A DNA stretch of 64,000 nt. It comes from Nakamurella endophytica (lineage in GTDB: Bacteria > Actinomycetota > Actinomycetes > Mycobacteriales > Nakamurellaceae). How positions within the stretch are numbered: position 1 is the stretch's first letter; each line of letters starts with the position of its first letter. The stretch is from the NCBI RefSeq assembly GCF_014646215.1, contig NZ_BMNA01000004.1:586125-650124 (forward strand), read 5' to 3'. Both the position numbers and the translations under genes were made by a program. The notes beneath the pieces were generated by a model that ran no database searches, was not told where the DNA came from, and saw only the letters and a list, made by a program, of their open reading frames with translations. Shown here piece by piece: positions 17,380 to 26,464 of the stretch.

Positions 17380-18138
17380 ATGGCCGACGAGCAGACGACG
17401 CGACCGCTGGCCGGACGGCGGGCCTGGGTGACCGGCGCGGCGTCCGGGATCGGCTCGGCGGTGGCGGAACGGCTGGCCGCCGACGGCGCCACGGTGACTT
17501 GCGTCGACGTCGACGGGCCGGCGGTGGGAGCCGTGGCGGAACGGATCGGCGGCACCGCGCTGACCGTCGACCTGTCGGACACCGACGCGGTCGCCGAGCT
17601 GGCGGTGGACACCGACATCCTGGTGTCCGGCGCCGGGATCCAGCACGTCGCGCCGATCGACAGCTTCCCGGTGCAGCGGTTCGAGCTGATCATGCGGCTG
17701 ATGCTGCACACCCCGTTCCTGCTGGTCCGGGCGGCGCTGCCGGGCATGTACCGGCGCGGCTGGGGTCGGGTGGTGCACATCTCGTCCGCCCACGGCCTGC
17801 GCGCCTCCGAGTACAAGAGCGCGTACGTGATGGCCAAGCACGGCATCGAGGGGCTGTCCAAGGTCACCGCCCTGGAGGGCGCGCCGCACGGTGTGACCAG
17901 CAACTGCGTCAATCCCGGCTACGTCCGGACGCCGCTGGTGGAGCGGCAGATCGCGGACCAGGCCAGGGCGCACGGGTTGTCCGAGGACGAGGTGATCGAC
18001 ACGGTGATCCTGGCCAAGTCGGCGATCAAGCGGCTGCTGCGGCCCGACGAGGTGGCGGCGGCGGTGGCGTTCGTCCTCGGCCAGGACCTGATGACCGGCA
18101 CCGCCCTGTCGCTGGACGGCGGCTGGACGGCGCGGTGA
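17380..18138 (+). CDS. 3-hydroxybutyrate dehydrogenase (SDR family)
   Basis: NAD-dependent short-chain dehydrogenase of 252 aa, interconverting (R)-3-hydroxybutyrate and acetoacetate. It has the cofactor motif GAASGIGSAVAERLA, SGAGIQHVAPIDSFPV, catalytic Ser in HISSAHGLRASEYKSAYVMAKHG with the YxxxK pair, and NCVNPGYVRTPLVERQIADQ. The GIQHVAPI, SAHGL and PLVERQI strings are specific hallmarks of BdhA-type enzymes. The ATG at 17380 is supported by a leaderless -10 box. It is monocistronic and converges with the PSP1 gene. Confidence 0.85.
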   Translation: MADEQTTRPLAGRRAWVTGAASGIGSAVAERLAADGATVTCVDVDGPAVGAVAERIGGTALTVDLSDTDAVAELAVDTDILVSGAGIQHVAPIDSFPVQRFELIMRLMLHTPFLLVRAALPGMYRRGWGRVVHISSAHGLRASEYKSAYVMAKHGIEGLSKVTALEGAPHGVTSNCVNPGYVRTPLVERQIADQARAHGLSEDEVIDTVILAKSAIKRLLRPDEVAAAVAFVLGQDLMTGTALSLDGGWTAR

Positions 18139-18279
18139 CCGACCTCGGGCGCGGGTCCGGTTCCACCGCGCGACCTCGCGGCCGGTCGCCGGCCGCCGGA
18201 TGCCGCCGGGAACGGGCGTGCCCTGGGCCGCTGGACGGCGACGTCGCGACGGGTGTCCATCGACGGTGACCCGGCCGGG

Positions 18280-18303
18280 GCCGGCCCCCCACAGGGGGCC
18301 GGC
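18280..18303. terminator. Hairpin terminator between converging SDR and PSP1 genes
   Basis: Perfect 10-bp stem GCCGGCCCCC/GGGGGCCGGC with a CACA loop, lying between the SDR stop (18138) and the PSP1 stop (18307). There is no T tract, but this is common for actinobacterial hairpins. It could serve both directions. Confidence 0.6.
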
Positions 18304-18306
18304 GGG

Positions 18307-19128
18307 TTACGACTGGCGCGAGTCGTAGGCCTTGCGGGCCGAGCACACCGACGCGCGGGAGCAGACCTGCGTGGAGCCGTCGGCGGCGAGCTTGAGCACG
18401 ACCGAGTCCGCCGGCACCGAGTGGGCGACCACCGTGCCCGGCCCGGCCGGCGAGTCGACCTTCTCACCGACGGCCGGAGTGGTGGCCTTGAAGTCCTGGT
18501 ACAGCGGGTGCTCGTACTTCAGGCAGCACATCAACCGCCCGCACGCGCCGGAGATGCGGAGCGGGTTGGCGGGCAGGTCCTGGTCGCGGGCCATGGCCAG
18601 GGTGACCGGCTCGTAGTCGCGCAGGAACGTCGAGCAGCAGGTGTCGAGGCCGCAGGAGCCGATGGCGCCGGAGACCCGCACCGAATCGCGGGCGGACAGC
18701 TGCAGCAGCTCGATCCGGGTGCCGAGGGTGGCGGACAGGTCGCGCAGCAGCGAACGGAAGTCGACGGTCTCCGGGGACGAGTAGTAGATGACCGTCTTGT
18801 CCGCGGCCGGCTGCGGGTCCACCGCCAGGACCTTCATCGGCAGGCCGTGCTCGCGGATCAGCCGGCGGCTGGCCACCAGGGCCCGCGCCTTCGCAGCCCG
18901 CTGGCGCTCGGTGGCCGCCAGGTCCTCCGCCGTCGCCGGCCCGAGCAGCCGCGGGAAACCCTCGGTGTCCTCGGAGCTGTACTCGGCGGCCCAGACCACC
19001 TGCGCCGTGACGGGACCGCGGTCGGTCGGCACCAGCACGTGGTCCCCGACCTCGGGGCGCAGGTCACCGGGGTCGGCGTAGTGCAACTGACCGTTCCGGA
19101 CGAACGACACGGCGCACAGCATCCCCAC
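18307..19128 (-). CDS. PSP1 domain protein (RicT/YaaT family)
   Basis: Cytosolic protein of 273 aa with the PSP1 C-terminal domain. Family hallmarks are the paired cysteine motifs CGLDTCCSTFL and ISGACGRLMCCLKYEH, and the DYEPVTLAMARDQDLPANP stretch between them. In Bacillus the homologue RicT/YaaT forms a Y-complex with FeS cofactors that guides RNase Y; the actinobacterial role is not settled. GTG 19128 is chosen because TAGCCT (19136-19141) ends 7 nt upstream, a leaderless promoter; ATG 19122 is the alternative. It follows holB, a neighbourhood conserved in many actinobacteria. Confidence 0.88.
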   Translation of the reverse strand: MGMLCAVSFVRNGQLHYADPGDLRPEVGDHVLVPTDRGPVTAQVVWAAEYSSEDTEGFPRLLGPATAEDLAATERQRAAKARALVASRRLIREHGLPMKVLAVDPQPAADKTVIYYSSPETVDFRSLLRDLSATLGTRIELLQLSARDSVRVSGAIGSCGLDTCCSTFLRDYEPVTLAMARDQDLPANPLRISGACGRLMCCLKYEHPLYQDFKATTPAVGEKVDSPAGPGTVVAHSVPADSVVLKLAADGSTQVCSRASVCSARKAYDSRQS

Positions 19129-19135
19129 CCGCCCG

Positions 19136-19141
19136 AGGCTA
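19136..19141 (-). promoter_or_regulatory. -10 box of a leaderless promoter for the PSP1 gene
   Basis: On the - strand TAGCCT is followed by 7 nt (CGGGCGG) and GTG 19128. It lies in the 40-bp gap after holB, giving the PSP1 gene its own start in addition to read-through. Confidence 0.5.
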
Positions 19142-19168
19142 CCGGCCGCCCGGCCCGGCCGGGAGGTG

Positions 19169-20350
19169 TCAGCCCCGCCAGAGCCGGACCATGAGGGCCT
19201 CCACGGCGATCTGCGGCTTGACGTTCTGCTCGATCGCGAGCCGGCACTCGAGCACGGCGTCCAACCGCCGCAGGGCCCCCTCCGCCCCGAAGCGACCGGC
19301 CGCGACCTCGAGTTCCGGCAGCACGTCCGGGTTTGTCAACGACTGCCGGGCACCGAAGGCGACGGCGATGACGTCCCGGTAGAAGCCCGACAGGTCGACC
19401 AGCGCGCGGTCCAGCGCATCCCGCTCGGTCCGGGTGGCGCGGGACTTCTGCCGGCGTTCCAGGTCCCGCACGACGCCCGCCGATCCGCGCGCGGCCCCGA
19501 CGGCGCCGCGGCCGGTGCCCCCGGCGCCGAGCGCGGTGCGGAGTTCCTCGAGCTCGGCCGAGTCGCGTCGCTCGGAGACGGCCTTGGCCTGCGCCTTGGC
19601 GTCCGCCAGCAGCTCGGCGGCGTGCCCGAACACCGCGCCGAAGGAGCGCAGATCCGCCGGCGCGGACAGGATCCGTTCACGCTCGGCGCGGGCGTCCTGG
19701 TCGGTGGCCAGGCGCCGGGCCCGGCCGACGTGGCCGCCGGCGACGGACGCGGCCCAGTCCGCGGTGTCCGGGTCGATGCCGTCGCGCCGGACGAGGACCT
19801 CGGCGATCGCCGACGGCGGCGGGATGCGCAACGACAGCACCCGGCACCGGGACCGGATGGTGACGGACACGTCGTCGGGATGGGTCGACGGCGCGCACAG
19901 CAGGAAGACGGTGTGCGACGGCGGCTCCTCCACGGCCTTGAGCAGGGCGTTGGACGCCGCCTCGGACAGGCGGTCGGCGTCCTCGATCAGCACGATCTGC
20001 CACGGGCCGGTGACCGGACGGCGCGCCGCGAGCTGCACGACGGCCCGCATCTCCCGCACGGCGATGGTCAGTCCCTCCGGGGTGACGGTGCGGACGTCGG
20101 CGTGGGTGCCGGCCATGGCGGTCCGGCAGTGCACGCAGTGGCCGCAGCCCCGGTCCGGGCACTCCAGGGCGGCGGCGAAGGCGCGGGCGGCGACGGACCG
20201 TCCGGAACCGGGCGGTCCGGTGAACAGCCAGGCGTGCGTCATGGCCGCCGGCGGGACGGACGGGTCCCCGTGGGCCGCGGCGACGGCGGTGCGGAGCACG
20301 GCGACGGCCTCGGGCTGGCCGATCACGTCGGCGAAGACGTCCTGCGTCAC
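19169..20350 (-). CDS. holB: DNA polymerase III subunit delta'
   Basis: Clamp-loader subunit of the replicative polymerase (393 aa). N-terminal AAA+ fold with VIGQPEAVAVLRTAV, degenerate P-loop LFTGPPGSGRSVAARAFA, zinc-module cysteines CPDRGCGHCVHC, and the sensor region EDADRLSEAASNALLKAVEEPP with TIRSRCRVL, typical of delta'/tau subunits. The C-terminal domain carries an Arg/Ala-rich region. It is co-directional with PSP1 (40-bp gap). The thymidylate kinase gene that often precedes holB is absent. Confidence 0.92.
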   Translation of the reverse strand: MTQDVFADVIGQPEAVAVLRTAVAAAHGDPSVPPAAMTHAWLFTGPPGSGRSVAARAFAAALECPDRGCGHCVHCRTAMAGTHADVRTVTPEGLTIAVREMRAVVQLAARRPVTGPWQIVLIEDADRLSEAASNALLKAVEEPPSHTVFLLCAPSTHPDDVSVTIRSRCRVLSLRIPPPSAIAEVLVRRDGIDPDTADWAASVAGGHVGRARRLATDQDARAERERILSAPADLRSFGAVFGHAAELLADAKAQAKAVSERRDSAELEELRTALGAGGTGRGAVGAARGSAGVVRDLERRQKSRATRTERDALDRALVDLSGFYRDVIAVAFGARQSLTNPDVLPELEVAAGRFGAEGALRRLDAVLECRLAIEQNVKPQIAVEALMVRLWRG

Positions 20351-20453
20351 GCCGGCCTCCCCGACCCGGTCCCGCCGGTCCGCAGCGGGCCGGCCTGCCG
20401 GCGGGCCGGCGGCAGGGCGAGCACCGGCAGCCGCCGGTCCTGTCCGGTGCGCC

Positions 20454-21248
20454 TCATCGGTGCAGCCAGTGCGTCACGGCGTCGACGATCCGTTGGCCGG
20501 TCCCGCTGGAGAACAGCACGATCAGCAGCACGACGAGAAAGCCCCAGGCCGTCGCGATCCGGTTGCCGCTGCCGCGCCGATCGGTGGACGGACGGGCGGG
20601 TGGACGCGGGACCGCCGGCCGGGCCGGTGCGGCCGGCGCCGTCCGCCGGTCGGCCGTCGGGCGCGGACCGGCCGTCGAGCGGCCGGTGCCGGAAGTGGAC
20701 GGACCGGTCGCGGTCCGTGCGGGCGTCGTGGCGGAGCCGCCGCCACCGGAGCGGGCGGCGAGGGCCGCGGCCGCCTGGTAGCCGGCCCGGCGGACCCGGT
20801 CGGACAGTCCCGCGGCGGGGGCCGTCGCCGGGGGCGCCGCGGCGCGCGGCGGTGCGCTGCGCGCGGCAGGCGCGGTGACCGGCCGAGCAGGGGCGGCCGG
20901 GGGTCGGGAGGGCGCAGGAGCGGGACGCGACAGGGCGGACCCGGGCGCCGCGGCGGCGGCGGTGCGTGAGCGGGCGGACCAGCCCGCGGACGGCGAGGCG
21001 GCGGTCCCCGCCGGCGCGGCCGGGACGACGACCGCACCGCCGACCCGGACGGCCCGGGCCGCGCCCCTGGCGAGGTCCGCGGACCCGGCGGGCCCCGCAG
21101 ACCGCGGCGGCCCGGTCCAGGACCGCTCGGCCAACGGGTCCGCCCACACCTCGACGGAGGGGACGACGGCCGGCGGCTCCGCCGTGCCGTCGACTCCGGA
21201 CAGCGCGTCGACGAAGCCGCCCGACCCGTCCGACAGCGCCCTGCTCAC
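20454..21248 (-). CDS. Hypothetical Ala/Pro-rich protein with a C-terminal membrane anchor
   Basis: A 264-residue protein that I do not recognise. Most of it is low-complexity Ala/Pro/Arg/Ser sequence, probably disordered. The last 35 residues hold one membrane segment (about AWGFLVVLLIVLFSSG) followed by a short amphipathic tail, so it is likely tail-anchored with a long cytosolic arm. GTG 21248 is supported by TACCAT at 21255-21260, 6 nt upstream (leaderless). It sits between topA and holB. Composition bias makes homology searching unreliable, but the GTG, promoter and anchor argue for a real gene. Confidence 0.65.
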   Translation of the reverse strand: MSRALSDGSGGFVDALSGVDGTAEPPAVVPSVEVWADPLAERSWTGPPRSAGPAGSADLARGAARAVRVGGAVVVPAAPAGTAASPSAGWSARSRTAAAAAPGSALSRPAPAPSRPPAAPARPVTAPAARSAPPRAAAPPATAPAAGLSDRVRRAGYQAAAALAARSGGGGSATTPARTATGPSTSGTGRSTAGPRPTADRRTAPAAPARPAVPRPPARPSTDRRGSGNRIATAWGFLVVLLIVLFSSGTGQRIVDAVTHWLHR

Positions 21249-21254
21249 AGGCCG

Positions 21255-21260
21255 ATGGTA
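21255..21260 (-). promoter_or_regulatory. -10 box of a leaderless promoter for the tail-anchored protein
   Basis: TACCAT on the - strand, then CGGCCT (6 nt) and GTG 21248. It lies in the 45-bp gap after topA and has no Shine-Dalgarno sequence. Confidence 0.55.
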
Positions 21261-21293
21261 AGACGCAGCACCGACAGTGCCCCGACGTCCGGG

Positions 21294-24119
21294 CTACTCG
21301 GCGGCCTTCTTCGCCGCCCGCCCGGCGCCGGTCCTGGCGGCGGCCGGCTTCGCTGCGCTCTTGGCCGGTGCCTTGCGGGTGGTCCTGGTCGCCCGCTTCG
21401 GCGCCGGGCCACGCGCGCGCCGCTCGGCCAGCAGCTCGGCGGCCCGCTCCACGGTCAGCGTCTCGACCTCGTCGCCCTTGCGCAGCGAGGCGTTGGTCTC
21501 GCCGTCGGTGACGTACGCACCGAACCGGCCGTCCTTGACCACCATCGGCTTGCCGGACACCGGGTCGGTGCCCACCTCGCGCAGCGGCGGCGCCGCCGCG
21601 GCGGTCCGGCCGCGGGTCTTGGGCTGCGCGTACAGCGCCAGCGCTTGGTCCAGCGTGACGGTGAACATCTCCTCCTCGCTGCCCAGCGACCGCGAGTCGG
21701 TGCCCTTGCGCAGGTACGGGCCGTACCGGCCGTTCTGCGCGGTGATCTCCTCGCCGGTCGCCGGGTCGACCCCGACCACGCGGGGCAGGGTGAGCAGCCG
21801 CAGCGCGTCGTCCAGGGTGACGGACTCGACACTCATCGACTTCAGCAGCGAGGCCGTCCGCGGCTTGACCGCGTTCTTGCCGGTCGTCGGGACGTCCTCC
21901 GGCAGCACCTCGGTGACGTACGGCCCGTACCGGCCGTCCTTGGCGACCACGGGGTAGCCGCTCTGCGGGTGCGCACCGAGCACCCGGTCGCCGACCTCCG
22001 CTTGGCTGAACAGCTCCTCGGCCCGGTCCACGGTCAGCTCGTCCGGCGCCAGGTCCTCGGGCAGGTTCGCCCGCTCCAGCACCGGCGTGCCGTCGGCGGC
22101 CACCTCGTCGGTCGCCCGCTCCAGGTAGGGCCCGTACCGGCCGACCCGGACGACGATCTGCCGGTCGCGTTCGTCGGTCAGCAAGGGCAGCGAGTTCACC
22201 GACCGGGCGTCGATGGTCTCCAGCCGCTCCCCCACCAGCTTCTTCAGGCCGCCGGACCCTGCCACGGACCCGGCCTTGACCCGGTCGCCGCTGGCCCCGA
22301 AGTAGAAGTCGGTCAGCCAGTCCGTCCGGCCGAGGCGGCCGTCGGCGATGGCGTCGAGCTCGTCCTCCATCGCGGCGGTGAAGTCGTAGTCGACCAGCCG
22401 GGAGAAGTGCTGTTCGAGCAGGCCGATCACGGCGAACGCGATCCACGACGGGACCAACGCCTGGCCCTTCTTCCACACGTAGCCGCGCTCGGTGATGGTC
22501 CGGATGATCGACGCGTAGGTCGACGGCCGGCCGATGCCCAGCTCCTCCAGCGCCTTGATCAGCGACGGCTCGGTGTAGCGGGCGGGCGGCGTGGTGGTGT
22601 GCCCGCCCGGCGTGACCTCCCGCGTCTCCAGCCGCTGGTCGACCCGCAGGTCCGGCAGCCGCGACTCGGCGTCGTCGGCCTCGCCGCCGGCCTCGGCGTC
22701 GACGGTCTCGACGTAGGCCCGCAAGAAGCCGGGGAAGGTGATGGTGCGGCCGGACGCGCCGAACAGGCACGCGACGTCCGGCTGCGCCGCGCCGGCGCCG
22801 GTGCGGGCCTCGATCCGCACGGTCAGGGTGCGGCCGCGGGCGTCGACCATCTGGCTGGCGATGGTGCGCTGCCAGATCAGCTCGTACAGCCGGAACTCGT
22901 CGCTGCCCAGGCTCCCGGCGACCTGGCCGGGGGTGCGGAAGTGGTCACCGGCCGGCCGGATGGCCTCGTGGGCCTCCTGCGCGTTCTTGACCTTGCGGGT
23001 GTACTGCCGCGGCGCGTCCGGGACGTACTCGGGGCCGTACAGCTCGCGCGCCTGGCTGCGGGCCGCGTCCAGCGCCGTCTGGCTCAGCGTCGTCGAGTCG
23101 GTCCGCATGTAGGTGATGTAGCCCGACTCGTACAGCCGCTGGGCGGTGCGCATGGTGCGCTCCGAGGTGAAGCCGAGCTTGCGCCCGGCCTCCTGCTGCA
23201 GCGTCGAGGTCATGAACGGCGCGTACGGCCGTCGGGTGTACGGCTTGTCCTCCACCGACGTGACCCGGGCCGGACCGCCGGTGAGCCCCTCGGCCAGGGA
23301 CCGGGCTGCCTGCTCGTCGAGCAGCAGCACGTCGGCGCCGGCCTTGAGGGCGCCGGTGGCGTCGTCGAAGTCGCGGCCGGTGGCCAGTCGACGGCCGTCG
23401 ACGGTGTTCAACGCGGCGCTGAACGGCACGGCGGAGCTCTCGCCCGGCACCGCGAACAGGGCGTCCAGCCCCCAGTAGGTGCCCGCCCGGAACGCCATCC
23501 GGGCGCGCTCCCGCTGCACCACGATCCGGGTCGCCACCGACTGCACCCGGCCCGCCGACAGCTTCGGCATGACCTTCTTCCACAGCACGGGCGAGACCTC
23601 GTAGCCGTAGAGCCGGTCGAGGATGCGCCGCGTCTCCTGGGCGTCGACGAGGTTGTCGTCCAGCTCGCGCGGCGACTCGGCGGCCGCCCGGATGGCCGAC
23701 GGCGTGATCTCGTGGAACACCATTCGCTTGACCGGGACGGTCGGCTTCAGGGTCTCCAGCAGGTGCCAGGCGATGGCCTCGCCCTCGCGGTCCTCGTCCG
23801 TGGCCAGGTAGAGCTCGTCGGCGTCGGCCAGCAGCGACTTCAGCTTGGCGACCTGGGCCTTCTTCTCCGGCGAGACGACGTAGAGCGGCTCGAAGTTGTT
23901 GTCGGTGTTGACGCCCAGCCGCGCCCAGGGCTCGCCCTTGTACTTGGCGGGCACGTCGGCGGCGCCGCGCGGCAGGTCGCGGATGTGCCCGACGGACGAC
24001 TCGACGACGTAGCCGTCGCCCAGGTACCCCGAGATGGTCTTGGCCTTGGACGGCGACTCGACGACGACCAGGCGCACGCCGGTGCCCGGCGACCTGCTGC
24101 TGGTCTTGCGTGATGCCAT
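21294..24119 (-). CDS. topA: DNA topoisomerase I
   Basis: Type IA topoisomerase relaxing negative supercoils (941 aa). The toprim domain opens with LVVVESPSKAKTISGYLG and holds the DEDREGEAIAWHL acidic cluster. SAGRVQSVATRIV follows, and the active-site tyrosine lies in ESGYITYMRTDSTTLS. The C-terminus has several Topo_C repeats (recurring RYGPYL/RFGAYV units) in place of zinc fingers, then an Ala/Lys/Arg-rich tail of about 40 residues, as in other actinobacterial TopA. ATG 24119 is the natural start with GGAGACAAG just upstream. A 433-bp leader region precedes it. Confidence 0.97.
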   Translation of the reverse strand: MASRKTSSRSPGTGVRLVVVESPSKAKTISGYLGDGYVVESSVGHIRDLPRGAADVPAKYKGEPWARLGVNTDNNFEPLYVVSPEKKAQVAKLKSLLADADELYLATDEDREGEAIAWHLLETLKPTVPVKRMVFHEITPSAIRAAAESPRELDDNLVDAQETRRILDRLYGYEVSPVLWKKVMPKLSAGRVQSVATRIVVQRERARMAFRAGTYWGLDALFAVPGESSAVPFSAALNTVDGRRLATGRDFDDATGALKAGADVLLLDEQAARSLAEGLTGGPARVTSVEDKPYTRRPYAPFMTSTLQQEAGRKLGFTSERTMRTAQRLYESGYITYMRTDSTTLSQTALDAARSQARELYGPEYVPDAPRQYTRKVKNAQEAHEAIRPAGDHFRTPGQVAGSLGSDEFRLYELIWQRTIASQMVDARGRTLTVRIEARTGAGAAQPDVACLFGASGRTITFPGFLRAYVETVDAEAGGEADDAESRLPDLRVDQRLETREVTPGGHTTTPPARYTEPSLIKALEELGIGRPSTYASIIRTITERGYVWKKGQALVPSWIAFAVIGLLEQHFSRLVDYDFTAAMEDELDAIADGRLGRTDWLTDFYFGASGDRVKAGSVAGSGGLKKLVGERLETIDARSVNSLPLLTDERDRQIVVRVGRYGPYLERATDEVAADGTPVLERANLPEDLAPDELTVDRAEELFSQAEVGDRVLGAHPQSGYPVVAKDGRYGPYVTEVLPEDVPTTGKNAVKPRTASLLKSMSVESVTLDDALRLLTLPRVVGVDPATGEEITAQNGRYGPYLRKGTDSRSLGSEEEMFTVTLDQALALYAQPKTRGRTAAAAPPLREVGTDPVSGKPMVVKDGRFGAYVTDGETNASLRKGDEVETLTVERAAELLAERRARGPAPKRATRTTRKAPAKSAAKPAAARTGAGRAAKKAAE

Positions 24120-24552
24120 GGTGCTTGTCTCCTTCGTCGACGCCGCTGATCAGGCGCCGCCCCGCTCGCCGCGGGCGAATGGGCCGGTCCGGTCGGGACA
24201 CGGCCCTTCCGGCACCGCCGCCCGTCACGTCCGGTGTCCGGTCGGGAGCCGCCCGTGCGCTGACGGTGTCGAGGTGCAGGATGCCACGGACTGTCAAGCC
24301 GGTCGGCACCGCTCCTGCCGGGGCTGCGGTGATCGGGAGCGCACGTGGACAGGGGCCCACGGGTCCGACGCCGGGTCAACGCGGCGGGGGGCGGCGGTGT
24401 TCCGCGATCTGCGCCGGGGCCGGTCCCCGCGGTCCGTGCCGGGGCTCCCGCGGCCCCGCCGAGACGCTCCGCTGCCGCCCCGATCCCGGGCTGTCCTGGT
24501 CGCGCCGCGCGGGTCTGCAGGCCGCGGCCGACGCACCGGACCGACGCCGGAG
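24120..24552. other. topA upstream region
   Basis: 433 bp without a recognisable gene. On the - strand a perfect TTGACA lies at 24292-24297, about 170 bp before the topA start, but the matching -10 is poor (CTCGAC about 18 nt on). topA promoters are often supercoiling-sensitive with weak boxes. Otherwise I see nothing. Confidence 0.4.
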
Positions 24553-25248
24553 TCAGCGGTCCAGCTGCGGGAACAGCCCGGCCGGCACCTCCGGCGGCGG
24601 CGAGCCGACCAGCTCGGCGAGCCGGGTGCGGCGACGGTGACCGGTGATCCGGACGCCTGGACCGCCGGCGCGCACCCCGAGCAGCGACCCGGCCAGTCCG
24701 GCGGCGGCCAGTGCAGCGGCCAGCGGCTCGTGGGTGTCCGGGGCGCGCGGGTCGAGGCCGAGGAACCATCCGGCCTCGTCGGGCCGGCCGGCGGCCAGCA
24801 CCCAGCAGCGCAGCAGACCCGCCTCCGCCCGCAGCGCGACCGGCACGGACTTGACCGCACCGCGCGTCCACTCCACCGCGAGCGCGTCGAGCCGGCCGGT
24901 GCGCCCGGACCGCAGCAGCACGGCAGCGTCCGCGCCGGACCCGGGCGGCAGCGGGAGCGGCACGTCGGCCGTCGACATCGGTGCACCGGCGGACGCCGAC
25001 GCGCCCACCGGCACCGCGGCGTCGGTCCACTCGTCGCCGGCGGCCGCGCGGTCCAGGACCTCCCCGTCGACGTCCCGGACCTGGAACTCGCGAAGCAGCG
25101 CCCGCGCGCGCCACGCCGCGGAGAGCAGGATGGACAACCGGACGCCGTGCTCGTCGCGGGCGACCTGGCCGTGCGCCGCCAGCAACCCGCCGAGGTCCGC
25201 GCTGCGCGGCGCGGTCAGGTCGGCGGAGAACAGCGACAGCTGGCTCAC
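24553..25248 (-). CDS. Conserved actinobacterial protein (Rv3647c-like position)
   Basis: A 231-residue protein of unknown function. It starts SQLSLFSADLTAPRSADLGGLLAAHGQV, has GVRLSILLSAAWRARALLREF and a central Trp/Gly region (RPDEAGWFLGLDPRAP), with no catalytic motif or membrane segment that I can identify. It is immediately upstream of topA, as is Rv3647c in M. tuberculosis, and the start resembles that family as I recall it. GTG 25248 is supported by TACGTT (25256-25261) 7 nt upstream. Confidence 0.75.
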   Translation of the reverse strand: MSQLSLFSADLTAPRSADLGGLLAAHGQVARDEHGVRLSILLSAAWRARALLREFQVRDVDGEVLDRAAAGDEWTDAAVPVGASASAGAPMSTADVPLPLPPGSGADAAVLLRSGRTGRLDALAVEWTRGAVKSVPVALRAEAGLLRCWVLAAGRPDEAGWFLGLDPRAPDTHEPLAAALAAAGLAGSLLGVRAGGPGVRITGHRRRTRLAELVGSPPPEVPAGLFPQLDR

Positions 25249-25255
25249 GGCGTTC

Positions 25256-25261
25256 AACGTA
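25256..25261 (-). promoter_or_regulatory. -10 box of a leaderless promoter for the Rv3647c-like gene
   Basis: TACGTT on the - strand followed by GAACGCC (7 nt) and GTG 25248. It belongs to the same class as the other leaderless boxes here. Confidence 0.55.
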
Positions 25262-25346
25262 ACGGCCGGTACCGGCCAGGGCGCCGCCCGGCACGACCTC
25301 GCCCCGGCGCGCCCGGGCACCCCTGCGAGTGCCGGACGCGAGCCGG

Positions 25347-26327
25347 TCAGGTCAGACCGTTGCAGTCCGGGATCGACTGCACGGCCAGTTGCACCGCGGC
25401 CGGGACCGGGGGCGAACCGGCCAGCGCCCGGGTGACCCGCTCCCGCACCGAGCTCTCGACGGAGCGCACCGCGGCCGACAGCTGGTCGACGGTCCTGACG
25501 GTGGGTGCGGTGACGGTCCGCACGCCGGCGCGGTAGCCGGCCGCGATGCCCCGGAAGGCCGCGATCTGGCGGGTCTTGGCCGTGGCCCCGCCGGTGTAGC
25601 CGGGGGGCGCCAGCGCGTTCAGCGTCCCCGCCGTGTCACCGGCGACGGTGGCGAGCTGGCGGTAACTGGCCGCCACGGCGTCGCGTTGCGCAGCCAACCC
25701 GGAACCACCGATCCGGGGGCCGAGCGTCCGCAGCCGGCGTTGGGCGCCGCACACCGTGCCGAACCACGCGGCCGTCGCGGTGTCCAGCCCGGCGGCACCG
25801 GACGACGGGTCGACCGGGGCGCCCGAGGTGGGCGGGATGGGCGGGGAGGCCGAGGTGCTGCCCGGCTCGCCGGAGCCTACGGTGCCGGGCGGCGGGGGCT
25901 CCCCGCCGGACGTGCCCGGGTCGACCGTGCCGCCGGCGGACGGTGTGGGCGGTGCCCCCGGGCCTGCGGTCGCCGTGCCGGGATCGGCCGGGGTGGAACC
26001 GTCCTGCCCGGAGGTGCCGTCCGTGCCGGACGCGCCGGGGACCCCGGTCGACGACCCCAGCGGCACCGACGGCGTCCCCGTGCCCGGGGTCGCCGGTACG
26101 GCCGCGCTGCTGGTGATCGGCGGCGGCGCGGACGTCCCGGCCGGCGCCGTACCGCCCGGCGCCGTGCCCCCCGGCGCCGTATCTCCCGTGCCGGTACCGG
26201 TCGCGGCGGCGCCCGCGGTCGACGCGGAGACGGCCTCGGACGCGCCGCTGGTGCAGCCGGTGACGGCGAGCAGCACCGCGAGCCCGACGGTGGCCAGTGG
26301 GGACGGCAGCCACCGCGTGCGCCGCAC
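25347..26327 (-). CDS. Putative lipoprotein, Gly/Pro/Thr-rich, paralogue of the next gene
   Basis: 326 aa when started at GTG 26327, which gives a compact signal peptide (VRRTRWLPSPLATVGLAVLLAVTGC) with a lipobox cysteine; a longer reading from GTG 26486 would put 50 odd residues before it. After the cysteine comes about 130 residues of Gly/Thr/Pro/Ser linker with TAPGG-type repeats, then a globular C-terminal domain beginning AAWFGTVCGAQRRL and ending AVQSIPDCNGLT. The end aligns with the neighbour's AIQKIPSCAKLQG and both have a WF..(F/V)C motif, so the two are duplicated surface lipoproteins. Function unknown. Confidence 0.72.
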   Translation of the reverse strand: MRRTRWLPSPLATVGLAVLLAVTGCTSGASEAVSASTAGAAATGTGTGDTAPGGTAPGGTAPAGTSAPPPITSSAAVPATPGTGTPSVPLGSSTGVPGASGTDGTSGQDGSTPADPGTATAGPGAPPTPSAGGTVDPGTSGGEPPPPGTVGSGEPGSTSASPPIPPTSGAPVDPSSGAAGLDTATAAWFGTVCGAQRRLRTLGPRIGGSGLAAQRDAVAASYRQLATVAGDTAGTLNALAPPGYTGGATAKTRQIAAFRGIAAGYRAGVRTVTAPTVRTVDQLSAAVRSVESSVRERVTRALAGSPPVPAAVQLAVQSIPDCNGLT

Positions 26328-26464
26328 GGGCGGGGTCCCGACGGCCGGGCCGGGTGACCGGCGGTCCGCCGCGGGTCGTCCGGTACCCGGCAGGGACGCC
26401 GACGCCCCGGCCGGCGTCCCGGGGCACGGGACGTCGACCGGGGCGCTGGTCGCTGCGGGCGTGG

